Shown here: one piece after another, positions 47,901 through 59,046 of the stretch
Numbering within the stretch: the first letter of the stretch is position 1
Layout of the letters: every line of letters starts with the position of its first letter
Source: Entonaema liquescens
Lineage: Eukaryota; Ascomycota; Sordariomycetes; Xylariales; Xylariaceae
Assembly: GCA_902805475.1 (NCBI GenBank)
Contig: CADCSX010000023.1
Location: 2,046,001-2,110,000 of the forward strand
Reading direction: 5' to 3'
Length of the DNA stretch: 64,000 bases
Notes under the pieces: generated by a model
What the model was told of the DNA's origin: nothing
Seen by the model: the letters and a program-made list of their open reading frames with translations, nothing else
The model's database searches: none
Made by a program: the position numbers and the translations under genes

Positions 47901-48341
47901 ATCTTCGAGGAGAAGGTAGAAGCACAACCACTACCCGACGAGCTGATGAAGCCGTACTCCCAAGTACAGGCACAGGCTCGAATCATTGCCAAAGTCAGCC
48001 AAGAGAGCAAACTGGAAATGAATGAGGAGGAATACGCTCAAAGCTTAAAGTGGCAACTCATGGAGACTGTCTATGCGTGGGCGAATGGAAAGTCGTTTGC
48101 CGAAGTGTGGTAAGTGGAACAAACAATGTAATCTACCCTGTAAACTGACGGACATCCTAGCAAAATGACCAACGCCTACGAGGGTTCTTTAATCCGATTA
48201 TTCCGCCGACTCGAGGAGCTCCTTCGCCAGATGGCACAAGCAGGAAAGGTTATGGGCAGCGAAGAGCTAACAAACAAATTTGAGGAGAGTTTAGCAAAGA
48301 TCCGTCGCGACATCGTGGCCGCCCAATCTCTTTACTTGTAA
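44997..48341 (+). CDS. MTR4: Exosome RNA helicase Mtr4
   Basis: Ski2-like DExH helicase that unwinds RNA for the nuclear exosome, as part of TRAMP. Exons 44997-48109 and 48161-48341 encode 1097 residues. The join EVC-KMTNAYEGSLIRLFRRLEELL reconstructs the highly conserved C-terminal helical bundle, ending AAQSLYL. Residues 1-110 are a charged nuclear-type tail with lysine runs. Helicase motifs: SAHTSAGKT (I, K194), DEIH (II, 279-282), LSATIPN (III) and QMSGRAGRRG (VI). The arch/KOW insertion is seen at GRLVQIANPKTGKDFGWGVVVNV. The frame is uninterrupted, in contrast to several neighbours. The arch domain recruits rRNA-processing adaptors in yeast. Confidence 0.96.
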
Positions 48342-48810
48342 AGTGGTCCTATCAAGAAATATTTCCCCGACGATTTTGTTCGATGCATAATTATGCAAGG
48401 TAGGTGGATGGATGAGGATGTAATACTCAGCTACTCGGAGCCCACGATTATGGTTTATGGAGTTTAGGAGGGGGATACCACTTGTTTCGAGATCAATGAT
48501 GGAGACTGGACCTAATAGGGTTTTATTGCGTCTCTTTCGATGCGTAACCATCTCTTGAGATCTTAGATTCTTTAGTGTGTGCTTAGATAGTGAATGGGGG
48601 TATCGTCATTGTTGGCGATGCCCAACCCGCTTGCTTGTCTTCTCATCTTTTGCCAACGTGATACGACCCGACCATTTATTCCCATACTACAATTTCTATA
48701 AAACGCCTTGCCATGATATAACCGCTAATGCAACGCCATCTTAATGCATGCTTGTAAACCTCTTCAACCTAATGTCGTGTAAAGGTTTCAAATGCTAGCT
48801 TCCTGAGAAA
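48342..48810. other. Convergent 3' intergenic spacer
   Basis: Spacer between the convergent MTR4 and DSC3 genes. No supported feature. Confidence 0.45.
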
Positions 48811-49796
48811 TCACCGCTCACCAGAGATACTTCTAATAATCCCTATCAAGACGCTGAACATGACACCCACGCCGACCATAAACCTCCACCGCCCACTTGC
48901 CATGCCTTCTTCTCGTACAAGCCATCCCGCGCTTCCCAACGGCCACATAAACCCAGTCATTACGCCGCGGATCATAACGTCAACCAAAGCCACCAGCCCA
49001 ACCTCGTCACTATCCGTTCCATTACTTAAACCACCCGCCCCTCCTCCTCCCGCACTACCAAGCGCACCTGTAGCCGACATCGAAGCACCATTATCATCGA
49101 TCCACGCATCTTCCATCCGGCGGAACGAATCCGGCGACGGCAACGTATCTGGTGTAAAGCGCGACGCGTGTATGCTGCGGAACTGCAGGCGTAATTGGTT
49201 TACTTCGGCGGTCGTGAAACCAGCAGACAAGAGCCGATCGAACCCGCGCGGCGCGGCAGACGTGCTGGGCAGCGGCGTGCCGGGGGGAACCGGGGAGCGC
49301 GACGGCGGGCTAGACGTGCGTGACGGCGCGGGGGGCGGAGGCGCAGCGGCAGCTTCGGCTTCGGCGTCGAGTTCGGCCGTCGTCAGGCTGTCGCCTATCG
49401 AGCAATTGACGTAGATGCGCTGCGGGGGCTCGGGGCGGCCGGGCACGGATTTGCCCTTGGCTTTGGCGCCGCCATAGTCGATTCCACCTGCACTACCTCT
49501 GGGGGGCGGGAGGAGAGGCGCGCGAAGCACGGAGCTGAGCACCGCGGTGTCCGGCAGGATCTTCCCGCCGTGGATGAAGCGCAGGCGGCGCTGGGAGTTG
49601 GGCTCTTCGAGGCGTTGGCGGATTAGGTGCTTGAGGGATATGACGGTTGTGAGAGAGGGTGCGGGATGTCCAGCTCGAGGTCGGGGATGGCGGCGCTGAA
49701 GCGGATGGTTAGGAGGAGGGGGTGGTGTAGGTGGGAGGAGAGGCGAGGAGGGGGTTTGAGGGTTGGGTGTTGGGGTTGGGGTGGTGAGGTTGTCAT
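48811..49796 (-). CDS. DSC3: DSC E3 ubiquitin ligase subunit 3, one frame break
   Basis: Dsc3 (DUF2407) subunit of the Golgi DSC ubiquitin ligase, which in fungi activates the SREBP pathway and supports membrane-protein quality control. The start is ATG at 49796 and the stop TGA at 48813. The N-terminal ubiquitin-like domain reads LLLTIRFSAAIPDLELDIPHP and then, in the next frame, LTTVISLKHLIRQRLEEPNSQRRLRFIHGGKILPDTAVLSS. The shift falls at the CCC run (minus strand; 49657-49659), and adding one C makes the domain continuous, giving about 328 residues. A Pro/Ala-rich linker follows, then a helical segment (FDRLLSAGFTTAEVNQLRLQFRSIH) and two C-terminal membrane segments (LVDVMIRGVMTGFMWPLGS and FMVGVGVMFSVLIGIIRSI). 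Composition is unusually GC-rich relative to the flanks. Confidence 0.88.
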
Positions 49797-50427
49797 TTTG
49801 AAGGTGGTTGTGGGTGGGAAGTCATTATGGTTAATGTTTAAATGTTGGGAGAGTTGTGATGTTGTTTATGTAATGTGAGGCTAACTACCTAGGTAGGTAA
49901 CTATAAGATGGAAGCTGGGTTGGGTTGGGTTAGGTTGATATCAGCCCTACAGGTTGAGCCGCATAAGCTTAAGGGAACTCCACGTAGTTAAAAGTTCCTG
50001 TATCAATGTTTCACCTTCTAAAAATGGTAACTTAGACCCACCAATTTAGGAACCACCCTATCCCTTTACTGCATATTACCCCTCCAAGTCCACTATACAT
50101 ACCTAATTCCACGTTCATTCCTCGATACTAATAGTCATCACCGAAAAGATTATAGACTAGTATTTCCAAATCCTCTCTCCTCCACTTCATTTTTATGCTA
50201 TCTCCATTTCCAGAGGTTGTAGGAAATGAGAGTGTTTGAAGCGAGTCCAGTCCGACTTTCTCCCCATTCTTAGATGCTTCTACTACCGTATTAGTAGACG
50301 ATGACGTAGGGCGGCTAACACAATCCAAAGGCACTTATATAGTAAAACCAAACCCCTTAAAATATCCCGCTTCCATATTTGGAACTCCTTATTTTATATT
50401 TTACTCGCGCAGCTCAGGGCCACTGTC
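49797..50427. other. Intergenic region
   Basis: DSC3 promoter and the entry into the accessory region. Contains CTACCTAGGTAGG-type palindromic sequence near 49888. No gene supported. Confidence 0.4.
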
Positions 50428-51008
50428 ATGTCGGCTTCTGGCAGAGATCTCCGAAATGTTCAAGTCTATGTCGTCGCCGGCGACGACTATGTCTTGGTAA
50501 GAAAGCCCCTTATTATCAATGTAAATGGGACAACGGACGTAAGTAAGTTAGCCTCAGTAGTTCTCCTTCCTATTTTCTCTTTGTATTTTCGCTATAGGAA
50601 CCTACCTAACCTATTCCATTTCTTATCTAAAATTTCAGCATTGTTTTTATCTTACACCGGATACTCGAGTGGATGCGATATCTGCACAAGATCGATTCTT
50701 AGGCCCTTGTTGTTCTTGCCTGGACGTATATTCTAAATATGAGTCTTGCAGACCATATGATCGGGAGGGGAGTTGCTTTCAAACTTAAGGAATTTCCAGC
50801 GGCTGCCGTAGCCGCCGCTTATATAGCTCGGTGTTACCTTGCGTAACCGGCGATATTATTTTCGCTCTTGTCTGTAGTATGGTGACATCAATACAACTGA
50901 ACATGTTGAGATATCTCCTTGGACGGGTGTCTCTCAGTCGTTTCTAGATCTCGAAAACCAGGGACCATACCTGCGAGAAGATGGAACAGTTACTGGGGCC
51001 AACTTTTA
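50428..51008 (+). pseudogene. Degenerate cysteine-rich small-protein gene (candidate)
   Basis: Not a recognised family. ATG at 50428 opens 23 codons ending at a GTAAGA donor. An acceptor at 50638-50639 joins in phase 0 to a protein-like exon containing YLTPDTRVDAISAQDRFLGPCCSCLDVYSKYESC, with seven cysteines. The next frame then carries GVAFKLKEFPAAAVAAAYIARCYLA. After another acceptor (50877-50878), YGDINTTEHVEISPWTGVSQ and ENQGPYLREDGTVTGANF end at a TAG. The pieces look like one small extracellular-type protein, but they lie in different frames and no single splice model links them without a break. It is either a decayed gene or a mis-assembled one. No signal peptide is evident. Confidence 0.3.
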
Positions 51009-52753
51009 GCGCTTACGTCACGACTGTTCCAATAAATATGCAGATGAGTATGACGCAAGAATAACACATTACTAGTTGCCCCCTTTTGGGTTTACGCGTT
51101 CTAAGGACGTTGATATAAAGTTACAAAGGTGACTTTATATACTCACACAATTGGAAATACCAATATTGGACGTGGATTTTCCCTAGACCTATAAGAGACC
51201 CCGGTCAATGTCAGGGGGTCTGGGGGAGCTAGTAAAAAATAATAGGCCTAGCCCTTTTAGATATATGATATGTAAAGGGCGCGGAGCGCCCTTGCTGCCA
51301 GTTAGAAGGTTAAGTGTTAATAGATCATTGCTACTACCTGGCTACTATCCAGGAGCTACGCTACTGCTCCTAGCATTCACTCTACGTATTGCTTTACTCT
51401 AGGGCACAATCTCTGACAATTATGCTATACATCCTCGCAACTACGAATCTCCGTTGCGTTTACCTGTAGGAAATATAAGTGTCGATGACAAAATGGCCGT
51501 AAACGAGGAGGATATAGAGGCAATTTGTTGTATTCCAAGACACGCAATCCAACCCAATTCGTGTTCTCTTGGTCCAGGGAACAAATAGAAGGTTTGATGC
51601 ATAACATCACCGACGAACGATATGATCCTGAAGAGCCATTGGAAGATAAAAATAACGACGACGAACCAATGGAAACTGAGCTAATATACAAGTTGGTAGA
51701 CCGCGTAGCACTTGAAAATGACTCCGATGAATTGTCTAGGGAGTAGCGGAAGCAGCTTACGGTTGAGTGTTTCGCAAACGCTAGAATTGGATTTACCTAA
51801 GGGGATAACTCCCCCTTTGTTAGTTAGCCATCGTCACAGATTGACCATTCATGATGCCCCAGAAATCACAATTATGTATGACTATAGCAATAAATGCTAC
51901 AGCACGATAACGCTTCAGCTTATAGGCTCAGACTATGGGAGATGTGCGGGGCTAATGTCGGGGAGCAATGTTATAGGTATGTAGGCGATAACTGAGGCTA
52001 CGAATTACGAATACCCCGGTTAAGGGTTACGGAAAAATTAAAGAAGGGCATTAGACCGTGACGACACTCTATAGAGGGAGAGGAAAGGAAAGGGAAAAAG
52101 CTAGGTGTATCCTAAAAATATTATGGTTCTTTGCCCCTTCCGATAGAGTAGCCTTTCGAATAACTAATAGATCTTTCGTGCTTGTGACGTAGGGCAACTT
52201 GCTTTCTTTGGATTTGAGATCACGTTAAACTCTTGCCGAATAACGTAGTATTTCAAACCTAAGGGGTCTATTAATTTCCCTCAATCCAAGGGTCTACCAT
52301 TTGCTAAATTATCTTTCGCTTGCCTCCTATAAATCGCGAACACGTATCTTTGGTTTGAAGTACACACAATGCTACCTCTAATATGTCACCGTGATTGGGC
52401 CAGGACTTTGCGTATTTATTTCATCCAATAATATCTGCTAGGTTCGTTTAAGCAGTATAACGGCATAAAATCCTGTACATACCATGCTCGGTGAATGGAA
52501 TACCTACCAAACGAGGCTTTTGCGGCTGAGATACATATAATTGATATAACCCCTCATTCTTTTTTATCTTCACCACGAACATCATGTCCCTTAAATTTAA
52601 CAGGAGTCTATATCACATAAAATCGAATTCCATATACATGTCAATCGTTATCCAGGGCTAGGTTGTTTCTGACTATTACTTCATATCCGTCGTGCGAATC
52701 ATTAGTCGATTTAGAAGCGAAACAAATCGTCCCGACATTCAAGCCATATTATT
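51009..52753. other. Accessory intergenic region with hairpins
   Basis: About 1.7 kb upstream of the NLR gene. Holds AGACCCC/GGGGTCT inverted repeats (51196-51221) and the hairpin AAGGGCGC-GGA-GCGCCCTT (51275-51293). Open frames at 51525-51746 and 51712-51984 look like decayed coding sequence (first product LLYSKTRNPTQFVFSW...) but have no identifiable domain. Confidence 0.4.
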
Positions 52754-55700
52754 ATGCGCAAGTTCCTGAAGTCCTTACGGTCCTCTAGCAGGAATAATGG
52801 GGAAAAAGGGAAAAAGAGACACACCCAAATTATAGATGAAGGAAGCGTTGATGAAGTGCCGAACGCCGAACAACCGGCAGACATACTACCCGGTGATGGT
52901 ACGGGGGCGCAGGACTTCCCTCACGATTGTGAAACACCTCATAGCGGCGTTGATCTCGTCTTCGTCCATGGGCTTCGTGGATCGCGATTGAAGACCTGGT
53001 CCAAAGATGGTGTCTTCTGGCCTCAAGTTCTTCTCAAAGATGATCTTAAGAATGCCCGCATAATTACTTGGGGCTACGATGCGAATATTGCCAATGCTTT
53101 CTCATACGCGAGCAAAGAGAATTTGTCTGGTCATTCTAGTACATTACTGAATGACTTGTCCAGATTAAGGCAGGGAGTTGTAAGACTACTACTTTCGAAC
53201 AACATGAGGTGAGACTGACCACGGCCAAATAGACTAGACCTATCATATTTGTCTGCCACAGCCTCGGAGGTCTTATTGTCAAGACGGCTTTAACTACCTC
53301 TGCTACTTACTTGAGCCACAAAAGACATCCTAATCTCGCTCAAATATATGCTACGACTATTAGTGTGGTTTTTATGGGCACACCACATCGAGGAAGTTCT
53401 AAGGCAGCCTATGGCGAAGTTGTGGCCGGTGTCGCGCGTGTTTCATTTCGGCAACCGAATACGAAGCTTCTCCAGGCCCTTCATCCTGAACAGGATGTCC
53501 TTGAGAAACTTCGCGATGATTTCACGACAGTATCAAACAACATGCATATTGTTTGCATTAGAGAAGAATTGCCAACCGAACTAGGCATGGTATGGTCCGC
53601 CCTCTAAGAGTTCCTACATCCCATTTATTAACATCAAAGGGAACAGATCGTTGAAGAGTCATCTGCTTCCTATGATGGGTTTAACGTGATTCGAGATTCA
53701 ATCCATGCAAACCATATGAACATGGTCAAGTTCTCATCGAAGAACGAGGGCTATAAAAGAGTACTTGGTCATATCGAAAATGCTCTTGCCGCCAAAAAAC
53801 TCGAAGCCGAGCAAGGTATGTCGTACAAAAGCTTTCATAGATCTTAGCGGATAGCAAGTTTCAAGTTGTACCTGCCGTGCCTCTCATTTCTCTAGGAAGG
53901 CCTAGGTACTTGGTTCTTGGGGGCCTATCCGGAATTTGAGATAGTCTTTTGATATCTATATCAGCACAGATACCTAATTAGGCGAAAATGTTTACAGGAA
54001 AGCACACGGTGCTTATCCATCACGGTCATCTTTTCAGCCGCAATGATCAATATAAAGACTGACTTTGATTAGAAAATAGAAAGAGTAATTACCAAGGGAA
54101 GAGTATGTTTATTTATGAAGCCCCTGCAATTTTAAGTCTAGCTAATATATAGTAGCTGTACTAGAAGCGTTGAAGTTCACTACGATTGATGCCCGAGAGG
54201 AGAAAATAGATGATGCATATAAAGAAACTTGTTCTTGGATCTTCGAGAACGAATCCGAAGTAAACCATGATTCCACCAGCTCATGCCAATTTCTATCTTG
54301 GCTCCGGAACAGCGAGCCCTTTTATTGGATCAGTGGCAAAGCCGGATGCGGAAAATCAACTCTGATCAAGTACGCATACTACGACGAAAGAACCAAAGTA
54401 GCACTCCAAGACTCCCCAGTCAAAACCACAATGATCAGTCACTTCTTTTCTGAGCTTGGTGGTGAAAACCAGCAGTCGAGAGAAGGAATGCTTCGTACTA
54501 TGCTTTACAAGATTCTGAAAAGTCAGACAGAACTTATACCAAAAGCCTTTTCTGATTTAGAACTCTTTGGATCTGAGACACGATCGTTACCTAAGGATTT
54601 CCTTAGTTGGAACAACCTTAAGAGAGCATTTCTATGCATGTTAAGTCATCTTCAAGATTTCAAAGTTTGCGTTTTCCTTGACGGAATTGATGAATATCGC
54701 ATGCTAGACAGGAAAGACGATTACACGGAAGAAGAGCTTGATCTAGACTACGCAGATAACAATGAGGATGAGACATGGGGTCGGAGCAAGTGGATAACAG
54801 ATGGCCATAAAGAGATTGCCGAATTTATCCATAGTCTCCGTCCCTTTAAGAACGTGAAGGTGTGCTTTTCTAGCAGGGACTTGAATGTGTTTGAGCAAGA
54901 GTTCGGGGATTTCCCCAGACTAAAGGTCCACGAATACACAGCCAACTCCATTTCTCAGTACTGCCAAGGCTACTTGACCGACAAGATACCGAAATTTTCG
55001 GATATACCTGCACTCGCGTCCGAGGTGACCACAAAGTCACGTGGGGTATTCATATGGGTTCGCCTTGTGGTTTCGATTCTGGTCGACAGATTCAATGACG
55101 GTGGCCATGTTTATGAACTCTTTGAGGCCATAGATACTTTTCCTTCTAAACTTGGGGGAAAAAACGGTCTTTATATGCGCATGATGGAAAATATTGGGCC
55201 GAGATATCTCCAAGAACTGAAGAGACTGCTCGATCTTGTTTCATTATCTATGGATCCTTTTCGGGGTTTTGGAAGAGGAATCGACATTGTGTCTCTATTC
55301 TTTGCAGAGCAATGGCATTCTGAAGGGGCAAGAAAGGAGGACCCAGAAGTCAATAGTGACGAATACCGAGGTAGAAGCTGGAAAGATTTACAGCTAGAGC
55401 GTGAAAGATTACAAAAGCGTCTGAGAGCTCGGTCTGCTGGTCTTTTGGAAGGGACAGACAAAGTAGAATTCATGCACCAGACGGCAAAGCAGTTCCTGTC
55501 ACGGAAGTACGTGCAGGATAAAATCTTCTCAAACGCTTTTGGGTATACTATACCTGATATCTACTTAGCTTTGATGAGTGGGTTCACCCAACGTCTGAAG
55601 CTCTGCCCTAGAACTGTGATCATATCAGACAAGAAAACCGATATCTTTGATCCCTGGAGGGACGACAAGACCGATCATATTGACCTGCTCTCTTCTATAT

Positions 55701-56458
55701 TCATTTCCGCTCAGTTCGAATCCCTTATAGCACATGATTTTACGAATGATATTTCTTGCTCTTGTGTAAAACTTTTGGATAGATTGGACGACGCTGGGAG
55801 CGAACTCATAAAAATCGCACATAGTTCAAGTCTCCGTTGGATGCATTATGTTCTTGGAGACGGGAACAATACCGGGACAATAGAGATAAAAAACTTTTTG
55901 GAATTTGCATGCGGGTTGCGACTATTTCCATATGTGGCAGCAAAAATAAAAGAAGGAATTTCCAAAGGCGAGATGGAATCTCTTGTGCTACTGATACCTT
56001 GGCCTGGCAATTTCAGAGGATTTATAGGTAGGGCTATGAAGGACGCACATGCTTTCAAGGTTATTCGTGATCACACCTCAGCTGTCTTAGAAATGATATT
56101 TGAAAGAGGTATCGATCCAAACTGCTGCAACCCCAGATATCCTCCCCATATGGATTGGGCAAATCATGACACTACTTGGGCAGTTCACCTTCGGCTTCTT
56201 TACGGTGGGGGAATACATGAAGTAGACAAACATATATGGATTGCTGCAACAAGGGTTTTCCTCAAGTATGGGGCCGATCCAACAGGAAGATGGCCCTTAC
56301 CAAGGAGCTGGTCCTTACCGGGGAAGGAGGGTCAAGAATATTATACACCTGAAAGCATGATTAAACGACTTTATAAGGGATCTGACGGGCTTCATAATGA
56401 TCTCGACGAGCTATTAAAGCTTATGAGCGAAGCGAAGGAAATATGGAACACTAAATAG
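52754..56458 (+). CDS. SesB-like hydrolase-NACHT NOD-like receptor
   Basis: Fungal NLR of 1081 residues built from four exons: 52754-53179, 53233-53589, 53647-53815 and 54165-56458. The N-terminal domain (about 65-300) is a SesB/DUF676-type alpha/beta-hydrolase: GVDLVFVHGLRGSRLKTW, then IIFVCHSLGGLIVK with nucleophile S152, then VVFMGTPHRGS. The NACHT NTPase has Walker A GKAGCGKST (375-383) and Walker B VCVFLDGIDEYR (D490). A conserved FMHQTAKQFL segment sits in the helical part. The C-terminus has at most two degenerate ankyrin-like units (LEMIFERGIDPN and ATRVFLKYGADPTG) and no WD or TPR array. Such proteins act in heterokaryon incompatibility and possibly antibacterial or antiviral defence. 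Intron 3 is long (349 bases). The motifs are intact, so it is probably functional. Confidence 0.85.
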
Positions 56459-57006
56459 TTGCACACCCAAGATTTACGGGACTAACTGTATCGAAACTTT
56501 TCGTTGAAGAGCCTTGATTCGTGTCATGATAAGACTACCTACCTACCTAGACTTTCTACGAGTGCATGTATCAATTCTTCTCGAAAAAGATAACATAAGG
56601 GTAAAATATACCTAGGTAAGCTCTGGGAGTGGAACCCTTACCTAAAGTACTTGTTGTGTTACCCCAATAGGCGCTATGATTTTTAGGTGCTCCGCGCAGA
56701 AAATGACGTGACGCTTTAGTAGCTGCAGCTGCCCGAATGAATTTGGAGTACATACCTAATCGTAGTTCCAATGACAGGGCGCCGATTACGGAACAACTCA
56801 TTATGAGAGACTCTGTACTTTAACGGGAGAGATATGATAAAACTTAAAATAAAATATATATTAGAAAAAAGGAACCATTTACTTACAACGTCAGTTGACG
56901 AATCATTTGTTTTCTGAATGGAAGAGTAGTGGGAGGCTTCAATGTGCACGTGAGATATTCGATACCTCTTTACCTCTTTAGGTACAAAGGGCGCGCGTTT
57001 GTCTAC
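56459..57006. other. Intergenic region
   Basis: NLR 3' flank and aminotransferase promoter. Contains CTACCTACCTAG (56537) and ACCTAGGTA (56609) hexamer clusters. No gene. Confidence 0.45.
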
Positions 57007-58631
57007 ATGCATTGCTTCTCTTGCCTAAGGTCCCGTTCCCGACTATTTTACTCGAAGACACCCTACATCACCAGAGTGCACCGGGGATTCGCTACCAGAA
57101 ACAGGGGGTTTCATTCAACAACCATGTCAGCACAACTCCCACCTAAGCTCAAGCCTGCCGCTCGGGTTGCAGGCCAAAGACAGGATGTCTGGTCTATCGT
57201 CAACGAGGCGGCAGCTGCCTCTCCAAAGCAACCCATCGTGAATATGGGACAGGGCTTCTTCGGTTATAACCCGCCGCCTTTCATTATCAATGCTGCCAAA
57301 TCGGCTTTGGATCGAGTGGACTGTAATCAGTACAGTCCCACGAAGGGTAGGCCGCGACTAAAGAAGGCCATTGCAGATGCCTATGAACCCTTCTGGGGAC
57401 GGAAGCTTAACCCGGAAACTGAAGTTACTATCACTACCGGAGCGAATGAGGGTATGCTGAGCGCCTTTATGGCTTTTATTGAACCTGGCGATGAGGTCAT
57501 CATTTTTGAGCCCTTCTTTGACCAGTGAGTCATTTCTCCTATACCAAGAATAACCGATTTATTGACCATGATTTAGGTATATTAGCAACATTGAGATGCC
57601 CGGAGGAAAGATTGTCTATGTCCCTCTGCACCCTCCAAAAGATGGAGCTACGCGAACTTCATCGTCTGCTGAGTGGGCCATCGACTTTGACGAGCTTGAG
57701 AAGGCTATTACACCCAAGACGAAAATGATTGTTATCAATACACCTCGTCAGTATTTCACCCTTTAAAACTAAATACTACCAGGTGAATGTCTTAGCTAAC
57801 GGTTACCATTAGATAACCCTGTTGGTAAAGTCTTCTCGAAGGAGGAACTCCAAAGAATAGGAGACATTTGCGTCAAGAATGAGATCATCATTCTTTCTGA
57901 TGAGGTGTACGACCGCCTCTACTACGTACCCTTCACGAGGATCGCGACTCTCTCACCTGAGATTGAGAACTTAACACTGACTGTCGGTTCGGCTGGTAAA
58001 AACTTTTACGCCACGGGCTGGCGTGTAGGTGCGTTGTGGACGTGAACCCCGCTCGTATTCCGTCGCTGACAAAACATAGGCTGGCTCATGGGCCCTGAAC
58101 ACCTAATCCGTTATGTATCTGCCGCCCACACGCGGATTTGCTACTCATCCGTATCTCCATTACAAGAAGCCTGCGCAGTCGGTATGTTTAGTTCATTTTT
58201 CCTAATATATACGTGTGGCATACTAACCTAATTTAGGCTTTGAGCAAGCCGAAGCTGAAGGATTCTGGGACGAGACAGTCCGGGACATGAAGGGTAAGAT
58301 GAAGCGATTCAACGAGGTGTGGGACGAGCTCGGTCTGCCGTACACAGATCCTGAGGGCGGGTACTTCGTAGTAGTGAACATGCAGAAAGTCAAGCTACCG
58401 GAGAATTACCCGTTCCCACCGCACGTAGCGAGCCGGCCGCGTGACTTCAAGCTCTCCTGGTTCCTAATCCAGGAGGTTGGTGTTGCAGCCATTCCGCCCA
58501 CGGAGTTCTACACTGACGCCAATGCGCATATTGCGGAGGATTACATTCGCTTCGCAGTGTGCAAGGAGGACCAAGTATTAGAGACGGCGAAGGAGCGTCT
58601 GAGGGACTTGAAGAAATATATACAGGGCTAG
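57007..58631 (+). CDS. Kynurenine-type aminotransferase (Bna3-like)
   Basis: Fold-type I, class I PLP aminotransferase most like kynurenine aminotransferase / cysteine-S-conjugate beta-lyase (yeast Bna3), turning kynurenine into kynurenate. Exons 57007-57524, 57577-57746, 57813-58028, 58080-58181 and 58237-58631 give 466 residues. The N-terminus (MHCFSCLRSRSRLFYSK... RGFHSTTMSAQ) is an Arg-rich mitochondrial presequence. An internal ATG at 57124 would give a 427-residue cytosolic form, as is common for this family. Motifs: NMGQGFFGYNPP, NQYSPTKGRPRLKKAI, TTGANEGMLSAF, NTPHNPVGKVF, LSDEVYDRLYY, and the PLP lysine K292 in VGSAGKNFYATGWRVGW. All introns are GT-AG, 48-66 bases. Confidence 0.92.
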
Positions 58632-59046
58632 ATACAGAGTTAGATTCCGCTGCTAAATGCGATAGACTCGTAAGAGGATATATTTATCAAGATATTTGAA
58701 AGTTAAAGTATAACTGTGTGTCTTTAGTCTCGGGCGAACTCTATCAATAGTAGAATAGTTGACTGGTTGCGCGCATCTAGCTACTACCTACATAGGTCTA
58801 GGCGGGTAGCTAAATGTGTTAGCATGGATGACTTCTAAAGATAGGTAACATTGAATATACTATGTATATTTAACCCTATTACAGAACATATCCGTACCAT
58901 GAATATTTACAACAGTCTAGCTCACTCTATACACGATAAAGAAAACTCCTTCCCTCGTCATCGTTACCATCGTCACCCTCTTCTCCCCCGTCCTATAATC
59001 GCTCCTATTTCTAACAATAAGTAACCCACCTACACATACACACCGC
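58632..59046. other. Convergent 3' intergenic spacer
   Basis: Spacer between the convergent aminotransferase and aldehyde dehydrogenase genes. No supported feature. Confidence 0.45.

Noticed and set aside
51525..51984. Two short open frames before the NLR as an effector gene
   Set aside because: No start context, domain or consistent splice model. Described only as possible decayed coding sequence in the intergenic entry.
53209..53237. A 29-base intron in the NLR gene (GTGAGA...ACTAG)
   Set aside because: Too short for a spliceosomal intron. A 53-base intron at 53180-53232 with a GTAAGA donor gives the same conserved TRPIIFVCHSLGG continuation.
52754..56458. Splitting the NLR locus into a separate esterase gene and NACHT gene
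   Set aside because: Exons join in frame through GT-AG introns with conserved linker sequence, and the hydrolase-NACHT fusion is a known fungal architecture.
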